This document shows positions 22,033-32,075 of a DNA stretch of 64,000 nucleotides, piece after piece (within the stretch, counting starts at the first letter, position 1; every line of letters begins with the position of its first letter). A model generated the notes under the pieces. It did no database searches, was not told the origin of the DNA, and saw only the letters and a list, made by a program, of their open reading frames with translations. This DNA comes from Pseudomonas viciae (lineage in GTDB: Bacteria > Pseudomonadota > Gammaproteobacteria > Pseudomonadales > Pseudomonadaceae): the NCBI RefSeq assembly GCF_004786035.1, contig NZ_CP035088.1, positions 1,958,001 through 2,022,000 of the forward strand, given 5' to 3'. The position numbers and the translations under genes were made by a program.

Positions 22033-23445
22033 ATGTCAGTCGCCAACAGCCTTATCGAAGCACAGCCGGCCCGGATCAGCGCCGCGCCGGTCGAGACGCT
22101 CTACCGGTTCAATGAATCGCCACTGCTGGCCCGCCAGAGCCGCCAGGAGTCCAACGCCCGCAGCTATCCGCGACGCATTCCCCTGGCCCTCAAGCGTGCC
22201 AAGGGGTTGTATGTCGAGGACGTCGAAGGGCGTACCTTCATCGACTGCCTGGCCGGGGCTGGCACGCTGGCGCTGGGGCATAACCACCCGGTGGTGATCG
22301 CGGCGATCCAGCAAGTGCTGGCCGATGAGCTGCCTTTGCACACCCTGGACCTGACCACGCCGGTCAAGGATCGCTTTGTCCAGGACCTGTTCGGCCTGTT
22401 GCCGGCGGGCCTGGCCGACGAGGCGAAGATCCAATTCTGCGGCCCCACCGGCACCGACGCGGTGGAAGCCGCGCTCAAGCTGGTGCGCACTGCCACCGGG
22501 CGCAGCACCGTGCTGTCGTTCCAGGGCGGCTACCACGGCATGAGCCAGGGGGCTTTGAGCCTGATGGGCAGCCTGGGGCCGAAGAAACCCCTGGGCGCCT
22601 TGCTCAGCAGCGGCGTGCAATTCATGCCATACCCCTACGATTACCGTTGCCCGTTCGGGCTGGGCGGCGCCGAGGGGGTGAAGGCCAATCTGCATTACCT
22701 GGAAAATCTGCTGAATGACCCCGAGGCCGGCGTGCAATTGCCCGCGGCGGTGATCGTCGAAGTGGTGCAGGGCGAGGGCGGGGTGATCCCGGCTGATCTG
22801 GATTGGCTGCGTGGCTTGCGGCGCATTACCGAGCAGGCCGGCGTGGCGCTGATCGTCGACGAAATCCAGAGCGGTTTCGGCCGCACTGGCAAAATGTTCG
22901 CGTTCGAACATGCCGGGATCATCCCGGACGTGGTCGTGCTGTCCAAGGCCATCGGCGGCAGCCTGCCGCTGGCGGTGGTGGTTTATCGTGACTGGCTTGA
23001 CACCTGGCTGCCGGGTGCTCATGCCGGAACCTTTCGTGGCAATCAAATGGCCATGGCCGCCGGTTCCGCGGTGATGCGCTATCTGGTTGAGCACAACCTG
23101 CCCGCCCATGCCGCCGCCATGGGCGAGCGCTTGAGCGAACACCTATACATCCTGCAGCGGGACTTCCCGCAACTGGGCGACATTCGCGGTCGCGGTTTGA
23201 TGCTCGGTGTCGAACTGGTGGACCCGACGGGTAAGCCAGATGCCCAGGGCCATCTGCCGGTGCATGCACGACTGGCGCCACGCCTGCAGCGTGAATGCCT
23301 CAAGCGTGGCCTGATCCTGGAATTGGGCGGCCGTCAGGGCGGTGTGGTGCGTTTCCTGCCACCGCTGATCATCACAGCGGCGGAAATCGATCGGGTCGCC
23401 GAGATCTTCGGACGCGCCTTGAAGGCTGCCGTCGCCGACGCCTAA
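22033..23445 (+). CDS. pvdH: PvdH, L-2,4-diaminobutyrate:2-oxoglutarate aminotransferase
   Basis: 470 residues of a class III PLP aminotransferase. PLP-binding Lys is in DVVVLSKAIGGSLPLAVVV; the cofactor Asp is in ALIVDEIQSGFGRTG; GPTGTDAVEAALKLVR binds PLP phosphate. PvdH makes 2,4-diaminobutyrate from aspartate semialdehyde with glutamate as donor. Dab is the amino acid read from the last adenylation pocket of PvdL, so this gene supplies that substrate. ATG 22033 gives the usual N-terminus; a longer frame overlaps the upstream GNAT stop. I see no clear IS box in the 101 bases upstream. Confidence 0.96.
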   Translation: MSVANSLIEAQPARISAAPVETLYRFNESPLLARQSRQESNARSYPRRIPLALKRAKGLYVEDVEGRTFIDCLAGAGTLALGHNHPVVIAAIQQVLADELPLHTLDLTTPVKDRFVQDLFGLLPAGLADEAKIQFCGPTGTDAVEAALKLVRTATGRSTVLSFQGGYHGMSQGALSLMGSLGPKKPLGALLSSGVQFMPYPYDYRCPFGLGGAEGVKANLHYLENLLNDPEAGVQLPAAVIVEVVQGEGGVIPADLDWLRGLRRITEQAGVALIVDEIQSGFGRTGKMFAFEHAGIIPDVVVLSKAIGGSLPLAVVVYRDWLDTWLPGAHAGTFRGNQMAMAAGSAVMRYLVEHNLPAHAAAMGERLSEHLYILQRDFPQLGDIRGRGLMLGVELVDPTGKPDAQGHLPVHARLAPRLQRECLKRGLILELGGRQGGVVRFLPPLIITAAEIDRVAEIFGRALKAAVADA

Positions 23446-23529
23446 TTTTCAGCCGGCCCCGTACGTTCCTTTCATATCCTGGCTGCGCATGTGTTGCAGC
23501 AAACCTCGAGCAAAGATGGAGAGACACCC

Positions 23530-23757
23530 ATGACTTCAGTATTCGACCGCGAGGACATCGTCTTTCAGGTCGTGGTCAACCACGAAGAACAGTATTCGAT
23601 CTGGCCCGACTACAAGGCCGTTCCCGAAGGCTGGCGCACCGTCGGCAAAAGCGGCTTCAAGAAGGAATGCCTGGCCTACATCGAAGAAACCTGGACCGAC
23701 ATGCGCCCGTTGAGCTTGCGCAAGAAGATGGAAGAGCAGGCGGCTGCGATTCATTGA
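23530..23757 (+). CDS. MbtH-like protein of the pyoverdine cluster
   Basis: 75 residues with the complete MbtH signature: [26 protein letters not shown], then [14 protein letters not shown]. MbtH-like proteins bind NRPS adenylation domains and are needed for their folding and activity. In P. aeruginosa the homologue (PA2412) lies beside pvdH, as here, 84 bases downstream. ATG 23530 follows GGAGA. Confidence 0.95.
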   Translation: MTSVFDREDIVFQVVVNHEEQYSIWPDYKAVPEGWRTVGKSGFKKECLAYIEETWTDMRPLSLRKKMEEQAAAIH

Positions 23758-23837
23758 GTGTAGAACCTGTGGCAGCAAGGAGGCTTTTCACAGGACGGCT
23801 GCGGGAGGATGCAGATCTTGCAGCCACATCGAAACCC

Positions 23838-23867
23838 ATGGGGGAGCGAGCAAGCTCGCTCCCCCAT
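23838..23867. terminator. perfect palindrome between mbtH-like and LysR genes
   Basis: A 13-base stem (ATGGGGGAGCGAG and its complement) with the loop CAAG. Its core GGGAGCGAGCAAGCTCGCTCCC is shared with the REP units (core quoted in part: GAGCGAGCAAGCTCGCTC). It lies between two convergent genes and could end transcription from both sides, although no U-run follows. Confidence 0.55.
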
Positions 23868-23886
23868 TAGGGGCCGGCGTTGTTGG

Positions 23887-24783
23887 TTATTGTCCCATCA
23901 AAAAATCAATCAACGCCCGTGCAGCCGCCGGCAATTGTCGATGGGGCGGGTAGATGATTGAAAACGGTCGGCTGCGCCCGCCAACGTCCTCCAGCAACGC
24001 CACCAGTTCCCCTCGCTCGATTCGCTCCCGGACGATGAAGTCATAGGTCTGGCAGATCCCCATCCCGGCCTGGGCCAGGGATACGATACCCAGCACATCG
24101 TCGGACACCTGGACATTGCCCGCTGGCAGCCATTCCCGATCTTCATGGTTTATGCGAAACAGCCAGGGTGCGATGCGTCCGCTGCTGGGCATCACGAAGG
24201 GCAGGCAGACGTGGGTGGCCAGTTCGTCGAGGTGCCGGGGCGTTCCGGCGCGTTCCAGGTATTGCGGCGCGGCCACCAGGCAAAGGCGGGCGTCTTCGAG
24301 CTTGCGGCCGACCAGTCCGCTGTCCGGCAGCGGCCCGAGACGGATCGCCAAGTCATACCCCTCAGCCACCAGATCGACATTGCGGTTGGTAATGCTCAGC
24401 TCGACCCGCACCTGTGGAAAAGCCTGGCCGAAGCACGACAGCAGCGATGGCAGGCGGTAATGGCCGTAGGTGGTCGGCACGCTCAGGCGTACGCGACCGG
24501 ACAAGACGCCGTCCTGGCCCTGGATTCGCCGTTCGACATCGTCAATCAGGGCAAAGGCCGAGCGCGACTGTTCCAGGTACAAGGCCCCGGCATCGGTCAG
24601 GTTCAGCCGCCGGGTCGTGCGTCGTAGCAGTTGCACCCCGAGCCGGGCTTCGAGGCGGGAGATGGCGCGGCTCAGGACCGAAGGCGTGGTCCCCAGCGCC
24701 ACGGCACCGGCGCTGAGGGTGCCTTTTTCCACGACCGTGACAAAGGCTTCCACGTCGGCCAGGTAATCAAATCGACGGGGCAT
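23887..24783 (-). CDS. LysR-family transcriptional regulator
   Basis: 298 residues: N-terminal winged helix-turn-helix (FVTVVEKGTLSAGAVALGTTPSVLSRAISRLEARLG) and a C-terminal LysR substrate domain (GRVRLSVPTTYGHYRLPSLL). ATG 24783 follows CTGGAGGCAACA. It is divergent from the DJ-1/PfpI gene across 103 bases, the usual layout for a LysR gene controlling its neighbour. A weak inverted pair GAGGCGC/GCGCCTC (24813, 24854) lies in that gap. The effector is unknown. Confidence 0.9.
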   Translation of the reverse strand: MPRRFDYLADVEAFVTVVEKGTLSAGAVALGTTPSVLSRAISRLEARLGVQLLRRTTRRLNLTDAGALYLEQSRSAFALIDDVERRIQGQDGVLSGRVRLSVPTTYGHYRLPSLLSCFGQAFPQVRVELSITNRNVDLVAEGYDLAIRLGPLPDSGLVGRKLEDARLCLVAAPQYLERAGTPRHLDELATHVCLPFVMPSSGRIAPWLFRINHEDREWLPAGNVQVSDDVLGIVSLAQAGMGICQTYDFIVRERIERGELVALLEDVGGRSRPFSIIYPPHRQLPAAARALIDFLMGQ

Positions 24784-24886
24784 TGTTGCCTCCAGAGGCC
24801 AGGTGATGTTCCGAGGCGCCAGTTTATCGCCGGTAAGCGCATCAATACAGTGAGCGCCTCTTTTATCGAAGCGTCCTGGAGTCATC

Positions 24887-25732
24887 ATGAAAAAGCTCAC
24901 GACCTTGGCAACATCGGTTGTTCTGGCAGGCATCAGTGTCGCGGCCCATGCCGATAACGTGCTGGTGGTCCTGTCCGATTCCGATCATCTGGATCTGAAA
25001 AATGGCAAGGTCTTCTCCACCGGGTTTTACCTCAACGAATTGCTGCAACCGGTGAAACTGTTGCTGGATGCCGGTCACCAGGTGACGTTCGCGACGCCCG
25101 AGGGCAAGGCGCCGACGCTGGACCGGTCCTCGGTGGACAAGATGTACTTCAATAACGACTCGGCGGAGCTGGAGCGCTATCAGGCGTTGCTGGCGCAGTT
25201 GAAGATCACGTCGGCCAAGGACTCGCCGGTAGTCAGCCTGGCCCGTGCCGAGCAGATCGGCCTGGAGCAGTTCGACGCCCTGTACATCCCCGGCGGGCAT
25301 GCACCGATGCAGGATTTGCTCACGAGCGCCTCATTGGGGCGGGTGCTGACGCACTTCCACGACCAGGGCAAGACCACCGCGCTGGTTTGCCACGGACCAA
25401 TAGCGTTGCTCTCGACCCTGCCCGATGCCAAGGGCTTCACTGGCCAGTTGGCCACCAATGGCCAGGCCTCGGCCCAGGCCGATTGGATCTACGCGGGGTA
25501 CAAGATGACGGTGATCAGCAATCAGGAAGAAGAGCTGGCCAAGGGGCTGCTGGGCGGCGGAAACATGAAGTTCTATCCGCAAACCGCGCTGGAGCAGGCG
25601 GGTGGGCACTACAGCAGCAATACCTCGCCGTGGACGTCCCATGTGGTAACGGATCGGGAGTTGATCACGGGCCAGAACCCGGCGTCGGCGGTGGCGGTGG
25701 GGCAGGCGTTGCTCAAGCGGTTGAAGCGCTGA
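24887..25732 (+). CDS. exported DJ-1/PfpI-family protein
   Basis: 281 residues with a signal peptide (MKKLTTLATSVVLAGISVAAHA) and a DJ-1/PfpI class I glutamine amidotransferase-like domain. The nucleophile elbow Cys is in ALVCHGPIALL; the acidic partner is in YIPGGHAPMQDL. Family members are glyoxalases, chaperones or proteases; most are cytoplasmic, so a signal peptide is less usual. The substrate is unknown. ATG 24887 follows TGGAG. Divergent from a LysR gene that probably controls it. Confidence 0.87.
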   Translation: MKKLTTLATSVVLAGISVAAHADNVLVVLSDSDHLDLKNGKVFSTGFYLNELLQPVKLLLDAGHQVTFATPEGKAPTLDRSSVDKMYFNNDSAELERYQALLAQLKITSAKDSPVVSLARAEQIGLEQFDALYIPGGHAPMQDLLTSASLGRVLTHFHDQGKTTALVCHGPIALLSTLPDAKGFTGQLATNGQASAQADWIYAGYKMTVISNQEEELAKGLLGGGNMKFYPQTALEQAGGHYSSNTSPWTSHVVTDRELITGQNPASAVAVGQALLKRLKR

Positions 25733-25754
25733 CCCAGGAACACCCTAGCTTTCC

Positions 25755-25847
25755 TTGTGGGAGCGGGCTTGCTCGCGATAGCGGCGGATCAGCAACATTG
25801 ATGCCGGCAGACACTCCGCAATCGCGAGCAAGCTCGCTCCCACAGGG
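25755..25847. repeat. REP doublet (REPIN), outward arrangement
   Basis: Inverted REP units with TGTGGGAG at the outer ends, separated by a spacer that includes CGGATCAGCAACATTGATGC, similar to the spacers near 29.3 and 35.1 kb. It lies between the convergent DJ-1/PfpI and ppsR genes. Confidence 0.9.
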
Positions 25848-25856
25848 ACTGTTGGT

Positions 25857-26675
25857 TTATTTGAACCGCCGCTCCACCCCTTTCTCCACCAGAATCTTCG
25901 CCGAAATCTCTTCCACGGAAAAATGCGTGGAATTGATATGGGGAATGTTCTCCCGCCGGAACAGGTTTTCCACCTCGCGCACTTCGAATTCGCACTGGGC
26001 GTAGCTCGAATAGCGGCTGTTGGGTTTGCGTTCGTTACGGATCGCGGTGAGGCGGTCCGGGTCAATGGTCAGGCCGAACAGCTTGTGCTGATGGGCGCGC
26101 AGGGCGCTGGGCAGTTGCAGGCGCTCCATGTCGTCTTCGGTCAGTGGATAGTTGGCTGCACGGATGCCAAATTGCATCGCCATGTACAGGCACGTCGGCG
26201 TCTTGCCACAGCGCGACACCCCCACCAGGATCAGGTCGGCCTTGTCGTAATAATGCGTGCGGGCGCCGTCATCGTTGTCCAGGGCGAAGTTGACCGCCTC
26301 GATCCGCTCCATGTAATTGGAGTTGTGGCCAATGGAATGGGACTTGCCGACCGAGTAGGACGAGTGCTCGCTCAGTTCCTGCTCCAGGGGCGCCAGGAAG
26401 GTGGAAAAAATGTCGATCATGAAACCATTGGACGTTGCGAGAATCTCACGGATGTCCTGATTGACGATGGTATCGAAGATAATCGGACGAAAACCGTCGG
26501 TTTCGGCGGCTTTATTGATTTGCTGTACCATGGCCCGCGCTTTGTCGACGTTGTCGATGTACGGACGTATGAATTTGGCGAAGGTAATGTTTTCGAATTG
26601 CGCCAACAGGCTTTGGCCTAGCGTCTCGGCCGTGATGCCGGTGCCGTCGGAGATAAAGAAAGCAGATCGTTTCAT
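25857..26675 (-). CDS. ppsR: PpsR, PEP synthase regulatory kinase/phosphorylase (DUF299)
   Basis: 272 residues. The DUF299/PPPi family shows the P-loop [15 protein letters not shown] around residue 152 and the N-terminus [18 protein letters not shown]. The enzyme inactivates PEP synthase by ADP-dependent phosphorylation and reactivates it by Pi-dependent dephosphorylation. It is divergent from its target ppsA, 176 bases away, the standard arrangement in gammaproteobacteria. Confidence 0.96.
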   Translation of the reverse strand: MKRSAFFISDGTGITAETLGQSLLAQFENITFAKFIRPYIDNVDKARAMVQQINKAAETDGFRPIIFDTIVNQDIREILATSNGFMIDIFSTFLAPLEQELSEHSSYSVGKSHSIGHNSNYMERIEAVNFALDNDDGARTHYYDKADLILVGVSRCGKTPTCLYMAMQFGIRAANYPLTEDDMERLQLPSALRAHQHKLFGLTIDPDRLTAIRNERKPNSRYSSYAQCEFEVREVENLFRRENIPHINSTHFSVEEISAKILVEKGVERRFK

Positions 26676-26851
26676 TTGCGCCTTGGGCCTTAAGCTAGTG
26701 ACGATTCTTGGATATGATAGGCGCGATTTGCTGGCCGCCAGTGGTCCGCATTCTCACTTATTTTCCAGGTCCAGGCCATATCGCCGGCAATCGCTCCCCT
26801 GGAGCCGTCGGTGCCTTGAGCTTTTCCAACACAGTTAGTGGAGAGATCACC

Positions 26852-29227
26852 TTGGTAGAGTACGTAGTTTCCCTCGATAAGCTCGGCGTCCATGATGTGG
26901 AGCATGTGGGGGGCAAGAACGCATCCCTGGGCGAGATGATCAGTAACCTCGCCGGTGCCGGCGTATCGGTGCCAGGTGGCTTCGCCACGACCGCTCAGGC
27001 TTATCGTGACTTTCTGGAACTGAGTGGCCTGAACCAGCAGATTCACGATGCGCTCGATGCCCTGGACGTCGATGACGTCAATGCCCTGGCCAAGACCGGT
27101 GCCCAGATCCGCCAATGGATCATGGAAGCCGAGTTCCCCGAGAAACTGAACGCCGAAATCCGTACCGCATTCGCCAAGTTGTCCGAAGGCAATCCCGACA
27201 TTGCCGTCGCCGTGCGCTCCTCGGCCACCGCCGAAGACCTGCCGGATGCCTCCTTCGCCGGCCAGCAGGAAACCTTCCTGAACATCCGTGGCGTGGAAAA
27301 CGTCATCCGTGCCGCCAAGGAAGTCTTCGCCTCTCTCTTTAACGACCGTGCCATTTCCTATCGCGTGCATCAGGGCTTCGACCATAAGCTGGTCGCCCTG
27401 TCCGCCGGTGTGCAGCGCATGGTCCGCTCCGAAACCGGTACCGCCGGCGTGATGTTCACCCTCGACACCGAATCGGGTTTCCGTGACGTGGTGTTTATCA
27501 CCGGCGCCTACGGCCTGGGTGAAACCGTCGTGCAGGGCGCGGTGAACCCGGATGAGTTCTACGTCCACAAGGGCACGCTGGAAGCCGGTCGTCCAGCGAT
27601 CCTGCGGCGCAACCTGGGCAGCAAAGCCATCAAGATGATCTACGGCGACGAAGCCAAGGCCGGTCGTTCGGTGAAAACCGTCGACGTGGACAAGGCCGAG
27701 CGCGCACGTTTCTGCCTGAGCGACGCCGAAGTCAGCGAGCTGGCCAAGCAGGCGATGATCATCGAGAAGCACTACAAGTGCCCGATGGACATCGAATGGG
27801 CCAAGGACGGTGACGACGGCAAGCTGTACATCGTGCAGGCCCGTCCGGAAACCGTGAAGAGCCGCACCCAGGCCAACGTCATGGAGCGCTACCTGCTCAA
27901 GGAAACCGGCACTGTGCTGGTGGAAGGCCGTGCCATCGGCCAGCGCATCGGCGCCGGCAAGGTGCGGATCATCAAGGACGTCTCGGAGATGGACAAGGTC
28001 CAGGCCGGCGACGTACTGGTCTCCGACATGACCGACCCGGATTGGGAACCGGTGATGAAGCGTGCCAGCGCCATCGTCACCAACCGTGGCGGGCGCACCT
28101 GCCACGCGGCGATCATCGCCCGTGAACTGGGCATCCCGGCTGTGGTGGGTTGCGGCAACGCCACCCAGTTGTTGAAAGACGGCCAGGGCGTGACCGTTTC
28201 CTGCGCCGAAGGCGATACCGGTTACATCTTTGAAGGCGAGCTGGGCTTCGACATCAAGAAGAACTCCGTCGATGCCATGCCGGACCTGCCGTTCAAGATC
28301 ATGATGAACGTCGGCAACCCGGACCGCGCCTTTGACTTCGCGCAGTTGCCCAACGCTGGCGTGGGCCTGGCCCGCCTGGAATTCATCATCAACCGCATGA
28401 TCGGCGTGCACCCCAAGGCGCTGCTGAACTACGACGGCCTGCCGCAGGAAATCAAGGACAGCGTCGACAAGCGCATTGCCGGCTACGACGATCCGGTCGG
28501 TTTCTACGTCGAGAAGCTGGTGGAGGGTATCAGCACCCTGGCGGCGGCATTCTGGCCGAAAAAGGTCATCGTGCGCCTGTCGGACTTCAAGTCCAACGAA
28601 TACGCCAACCTGATCGGCGGCAAGCTTTACGAGCCGGAAGAAGAAAACCCGATGCTGGGCTTCCGTGGGGCCTCTCGCTACATCAGCGAATCGTTCCGTG
28701 ACTGCTTCGAGCTCGAGTGCCGTGCCCTCAAGCGCGTGCGTAACGTGATGGGCCTGACCAACGTCGAGATCATGGTGCCGTTCGTCCGTACCCTGGGCGA
28801 AGCGAGCCAGGTCGTCGACCTGCTGGCGGAAAACGGCCTGGCCCGTGGCGACAATGGCTTGCGCGTGATCATGATGTGCGAGCTGCCGTCCAACGCGATC
28901 CTGGCTGAAGAGTTCCTCGAGTTCTTCGACGGTTTCTCCATCGGTTCCAACGACTTGACCCAGCTGACCCTGGGCCTGGACCGTGACTCCGGGATCATCG
29001 CCCACCTGTTTGACGAGCGGAACCCGGCGGTCAAGAAACTGCTGGCCAATGCCATCGCTGCCTGTAACAAGGCCGGCAAGTATATCGGCATCTGCGGCCA
29101 GGGCCCTTCGGACCACCCGGACCTGGCCAAGTGGCTGATGGAGCAGGGCATCGAAAGCGTTTCGTTGAACCCCGACTCCGTGCTGGAAACCTGGTTCTTC
29201 CTGGCTGAGGGTCAGGCTGCGGTCTGA
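26852..29227 (+). CDS. ppsA: PpsA, phosphoenolpyruvate synthase, TTG start
   Basis: 791 residues. PEP synthase converts pyruvate and ATP to PEP, AMP and Pi in gluconeogenesis. The N-terminal ATP-binding domain starts [19 protein letters not shown]; the phosphohistidine is His418 in [15 protein letters not shown]; the C-terminal PEP domain includes [20 protein letters not shown] chose TTG 26852 because the protein then starts (M)[11 protein letters not shown] like its homologues, has GGAG about 9 bases upstream, and has the family length of 791. No ATG in frame lies close; the next ones delete part of the ATP-binding domain. Confidence 0.96.
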   Translation: MVEYVVSLDKLGVHDVEHVGGKNASLGEMISNLAGAGVSVPGGFATTAQAYRDFLELSGLNQQIHDALDALDVDDVNALAKTGAQIRQWIMEAEFPEKLNAEIRTAFAKLSEGNPDIAVAVRSSATAEDLPDASFAGQQETFLNIRGVENVIRAAKEVFASLFNDRAISYRVHQGFDHKLVALSAGVQRMVRSETGTAGVMFTLDTESGFRDVVFITGAYGLGETVVQGAVNPDEFYVHKGTLEAGRPAILRRNLGSKAIKMIYGDEAKAGRSVKTVDVDKAERARFCLSDAEVSELAKQAMIIEKHYKCPMDIEWAKDGDDGKLYIVQARPETVKSRTQANVMERYLLKETGTVLVEGRAIGQRIGAGKVRIIKDVSEMDKVQAGDVLVSDMTDPDWEPVMKRASAIVTNRGGRTCHAAIIARELGIPAVVGCGNATQLLKDGQGVTVSCAEGDTGYIFEGELGFDIKKNSVDAMPDLPFKIMMNVGNPDRAFDFAQLPNAGVGLARLEFIINRMIGVHPKALLNYDGLPQEIKDSVDKRIAGYDDPVGFYVEKLVEGISTLAAAFWPKKVIVRLSDFKSNEYANLIGGKLYEPEEENPMLGFRGASRYISESFRDCFELECRALKRVRNVMGLTNVEIMVPFVRTLGEASQVVDLLAENGLARGDNGLRVIMMCELPSNAILAEEFLEFFDGFSIGSNDLTQLTLGLDRDSGIIAHLFDERNPAVKKLLANAIAACNKAGKYIGICGQGPSDHPDLAKWLMEQGIESVSLNPDSVLETWFFLAEGQAAV

Positions 29228-29270
29228 TTGAGTGAAGGGGCCTCACCGGTGATGTAAGCCGGGTAACCTT

Positions 29271-29360
29271 TGTGGGAGCGAGCTTGCTCGCGATAGCGGA
29301 GTGTCAGCCAAGATTATTTTTGCTGATCCACCGCAATCGCGAGCAAGCTCGCTCCCACAG
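29271..29360. repeat. REP doublet (REPIN), outward arrangement
   Basis: TGTGGGAGCGAGCTTGCTCG and its inverse, with the GTGGGAG ends outward. The spacer contains GCGGAGTGTCAGCCAAGATT, related to the spacer at 35.1 kb. It lies between ppsA and the downstream hydrolase on the same strand. Confidence 0.9.
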
Positions 29361-29385
29361 TCGTCTTTTTTTGTGCAAGAGCATT

Positions 29386-30375
29386 ATGCAAAGCAGCAGC
29401 AACCTATTTCCTGTCGCCCTGATCAGCGCCGAACGGCGTGGTGATCTGAGCGAAGACGTCTATCGTTTGAAGCCTGGCAACAGCCCGGACTACAGCGTTG
29501 AGCTGGCCGTTACCCGATTGGGCATGGCCGATGGCAGCGATATACGCGGCGTTCCGGTGATTCTGTTGCACGGCAGCTTTTCCAACCGACGTTTCTGGTA
29601 CTCGCCCAAGGGCCTGGGCCTGGGGGCGTACCTTGCCCGCCTGGGGTTTGATGTCTGGATTCCCGAGATGCGCGGCCACGGACTGTCCCAGCGTAACCAG
29701 GGCTATCGCAACAACCGCGTGGCCGACTACGCCCGTTACGACTTGCCCGCCATCGGTGCCTTCGTGCGTGAGCAGAGCGGGCAGGTGCCACACTGGATCG
29801 GTCATTCCCTGGGAGGCATCACCCTGGCAGCAGCCCTGGGCGGCCACTACCTGGGCGAGCCTGCGGTGGCTTCAGTGGCGCTTTTTGGCACCCAGGTCAG
29901 CCGCACCTACTGGCCGCTGAAGATCCCTCCGGTGGAGTGGAGCGGACGCTTCATCCTCAAGCGGTTTGCCCAATTGTCTGGTTCACGGCTCAAGCGCGGC
30001 CCCGAGGACGAGCCCATCGGGCTGGCCCTGGAGAGCATGCGATGGTACGGCCTGTTCGGACGTTTCGGCGATGCCGAGAAGAACTGGTGGGCCGGATTGG
30101 CCGATGTCCAGGTGCCGGTGCTGGCGGTGAGTGCCACGGGTGATCACCAGGACCCGACCTGGGCCTGCCGCAAACTCTTCGACCAGATCGGTTCCGAGCA
30201 CAAGCAGTTTGTCTGCCTGGGCCGGGAGCAGGGTTTCAAGGGTGATTTTGGCCACGTCGAGATGCTGGTCAGCAAAGCCGCACAGGCTGAGGTCTGGCCT
30301 TTGGTCGCGCGCTGGCTGCAGGATCAGCAGGCGCCGTTGCTGGAAAGCTTGCCCGCCCTGGCCGAGGCGGTTTAA
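29386..30375 (+). CDS. alpha/beta hydrolase
   Basis: 329 residues: VPVILLHGSFSNRRFW (oxyanion hole), DVWIPEMRGHG, nucleophile elbow HWIGHSLGGITLA, acid in VSATGDHQDPTW and catalytic His in GDFGHVEMLV. It looks like a lipase/esterase-type hydrolase and has no signal peptide. It corresponds to PA1771 in the P. aeruginosa order ppsR-ppsA-hydrolase-rraA. The longer frame starts inside the REP doublet and was rejected; ATG 29386 follows AAGAG. Confidence 0.86.
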   Translation: MQSSSNLFPVALISAERRGDLSEDVYRLKPGNSPDYSVELAVTRLGMADGSDIRGVPVILLHGSFSNRRFWYSPKGLGLGAYLARLGFDVWIPEMRGHGLSQRNQGYRNNRVADYARYDLPAIGAFVREQSGQVPHWIGHSLGGITLAAALGGHYLGEPAVASVALFGTQVSRTYWPLKIPPVEWSGRFILKRFAQLSGSRLKRGPEDEPIGLALESMRWYGLFGRFGDAEKNWWAGLADVQVPVLAVSATGDHQDPTWACRKLFDQIGSEHKQFVCLGREQGFKGDFGHVEMLVSKAAQAEVWPLVARWLQDQQAPLLESLPALAEAV

Positions 30376-30501
30376 GCGAAAGGCTCTGACGGGGGCATTT
30401 CGCTCTGGTCGGCTTGCGGCTAAGATATGACGCGTTACGCGGTTCCGGTCACAAACGGTTGCTCATTCAGTCTGACGTTCCAGCCTTCCAGGAGTTGTTC
30501 G

Positions 30502-30993
30502 ATGAACCATTACCTCACGCCCGACCTGTGCGACGCCTACCCAGACCTGGTGCAGGTGTTGGAACCGATGTTCAGCAATTTCGGTGGCCGCGATTCCTTC
30601 GGCGGCGAAATCGTGACCATCAAGTGCTTCGAGGACAACTCGCGGGTCAAGGAGCAGGTTGAGCTCAAGGGCAACGGCAAGGTGTTGGTGGTCGACGGCG
30701 GTGGCTCCCTGCGCCGGGCGTTGCTGGGCGACATGCTGGCCGAAAAAGCCGCGAAAAATGGCTGGGAAGGGCTGGTGATCTACGGTTGCATCCGCGACGT
30801 CGATATCATCGCCCAGACGGATCTCGGGGTTCAGGCCCTGGCCAGTCATCCGATGAAAACCGACCGGCGTGGCGTCGGCGAACTCAATGTGCCGGTGACC
30901 TTTGCCGGTGTGACGTTTCGTCCGGGTGAATATGTCTATGCGGACAATAACGGCGTGATCGTCTCGCCGAGCCCGCTGAAGATGCCTGAATGA
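30502..30993 (+). CDS. rraA: RraA family protein
   Basis: 163 residues of the RraA fold: [50 protein letters not shown]. Some members inhibit RNase E; others in pseudomonads have 4-hydroxy-4-methyl-2-oxoglutarate aldolase activity, so the name does not settle the role. ATG 30502 follows CAGGAG. The 126 bases before it hold no feature I can name. Followed 23 bases later by cmaX. Confidence 0.9.
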   Translation: MNHYLTPDLCDAYPDLVQVLEPMFSNFGGRDSFGGEIVTIKCFEDNSRVKEQVELKGNGKVLVVDGGGSLRRALLGDMLAEKAAKNGWEGLVIYGCIRDVDIIAQTDLGVQALASHPMKTDRRGVGELNVPVTFAGVTFRPGEYVYADNNGVIVSPSPLKMPE

Positions 30994-31016
30994 AGCGCCA
31001 GCTATAAGGGATGAGG

Positions 31017-32012
31017 ATGTTCGAGGAAGAAAACGCGCAATGGGGGCTGGTGCATGCCCTGGTGCTGGACGGTAAAGGCGGCGCGCGTTCCATAGCCCGG
31101 ACTGAACTCGATGATTTGCAGTTGCAGGCCCATGAAAGCCTGTGGCTGCACTGGGATCGCAGTCATCCGCAAACCCACACCTGGCTGCGCAAATCCAGCG
31201 GCCTGAGCGAATTCAACTGCGACCTGTTGCTTGAAGAGAACACCCGGCCGCGGCTGTTGCCGTTGCCCAACGCCGAGCTGCTGCTGTTTCTCAGGGGGAT
31301 CAACCTCAACCCGGGTGCTGAGCCGGAAGACATGGTCTCGGTGCGCATCTTCGCGTCCGCCCAGCGGGTCATCTCCCTGCGCCTGCGTCCATTGCGCGCC
31401 ACCGATGAGCTGCTGGCGCAATTGGCCGAGGGCAAGGGACCGAAAACCGCGTCGGAACTCATCCTCTATATGGCGCAATACCTCACCAACAAGGTGCAGG
31501 ATCTGGTCACTTGCCTCTCTGAAATCGTCGATACCGAGGAAGAAAAACTCGATACCGACGAACGGTATACCCCTGAGCACGACGCCATTTTGCACATCCG
31601 TCGAAGGGCCGCCGGGCTGAAGCGATTCCTGGCGCCACAACGGGACATCTTCGCTCAGATGACTCGGCTTAAATTGCCGTGGTTTGTCGACGACGATGGC
31701 GACTACTGGAATGAATTGAACAACAGCCTGACCCGTTATCTCGAAGAGCTGGAATTGACTCGAGAGCGCGTGGGGCTTGTGCTGGAGGCCGAAGACCGGC
31801 GTCTTTCGGTACGCATGAACCGCACGATGTACCGCTTTGGCATCATCACCGGGATTTTCCTGCCGATGAGTTTTCTCACCGGCCTTTTGGGCATCAACGT
31901 CGGCGGTATTCCGTTCTCCGCGAGCCCTTACGGCTTCATGGTCGCTTGCTGCTTGATGGTCTGCGTGGCCCTGGGGCAGTGGTGGTTATTCCGCCGTTTG
32001 CGCTGGGTGTGA
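31017..32012 (+). CDS. cmaX: CmaX, CorA-family divalent metal transporter
   Basis: 331 residues of a CorA/ZntB-type protein: a long cytoplasmic N-terminal domain with a helical stalk, then two C-terminal membrane segments (GIITGIFLPMSFLTGLLGIN; GFMVACCLMVCVALGQWWLF). The signature between them is GINVGG instead of the GMN of CorA. ATG 31017 has AAGGG at better spacing than ATG 31011. First gene of the cmaX-crfX-cmpX-sigX-oprF block. Confidence 0.9.
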   Translation: MFEEENAQWGLVHALVLDGKGGARSIARTELDDLQLQAHESLWLHWDRSHPQTHTWLRKSSGLSEFNCDLLLEENTRPRLLPLPNAELLLFLRGINLNPGAEPEDMVSVRIFASAQRVISLRLRPLRATDELLAQLAEGKGPKTASELILYMAQYLTNKVQDLVTCLSEIVDTEEEKLDTDERYTPEHDAILHIRRRAAGLKRFLAPQRDIFAQMTRLKLPWFVDDDGDYWNELNNSLTRYLEELELTRERVGLVLEAEDRRLSVRMNRTMYRFGIITGIFLPMSFLTGLLGINVGGIPFSASPYGFMVACCLMVCVALGQWWLFRRLRWV

Positions 32013-32075
32013 TGGGGTTTCATGTGACCCGACGAAATTTGATCGCGTCTTTCACAGACATCACGAGAGGTGCGT

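Noticed and set aside
24813..24860. GAGGCGC / GCGCCTC pair in the LysR-DJ-1 gap as an operator
   Set aside because: The arms are 34 bases apart and lack the T-N11-A form; too weak to claim.
26690..29116. 808-codon minus-strand frame opposite ppsA
   Set aside because: Shadow of ppsA; composition is low in normal domain features and there is no ribosome binding site.
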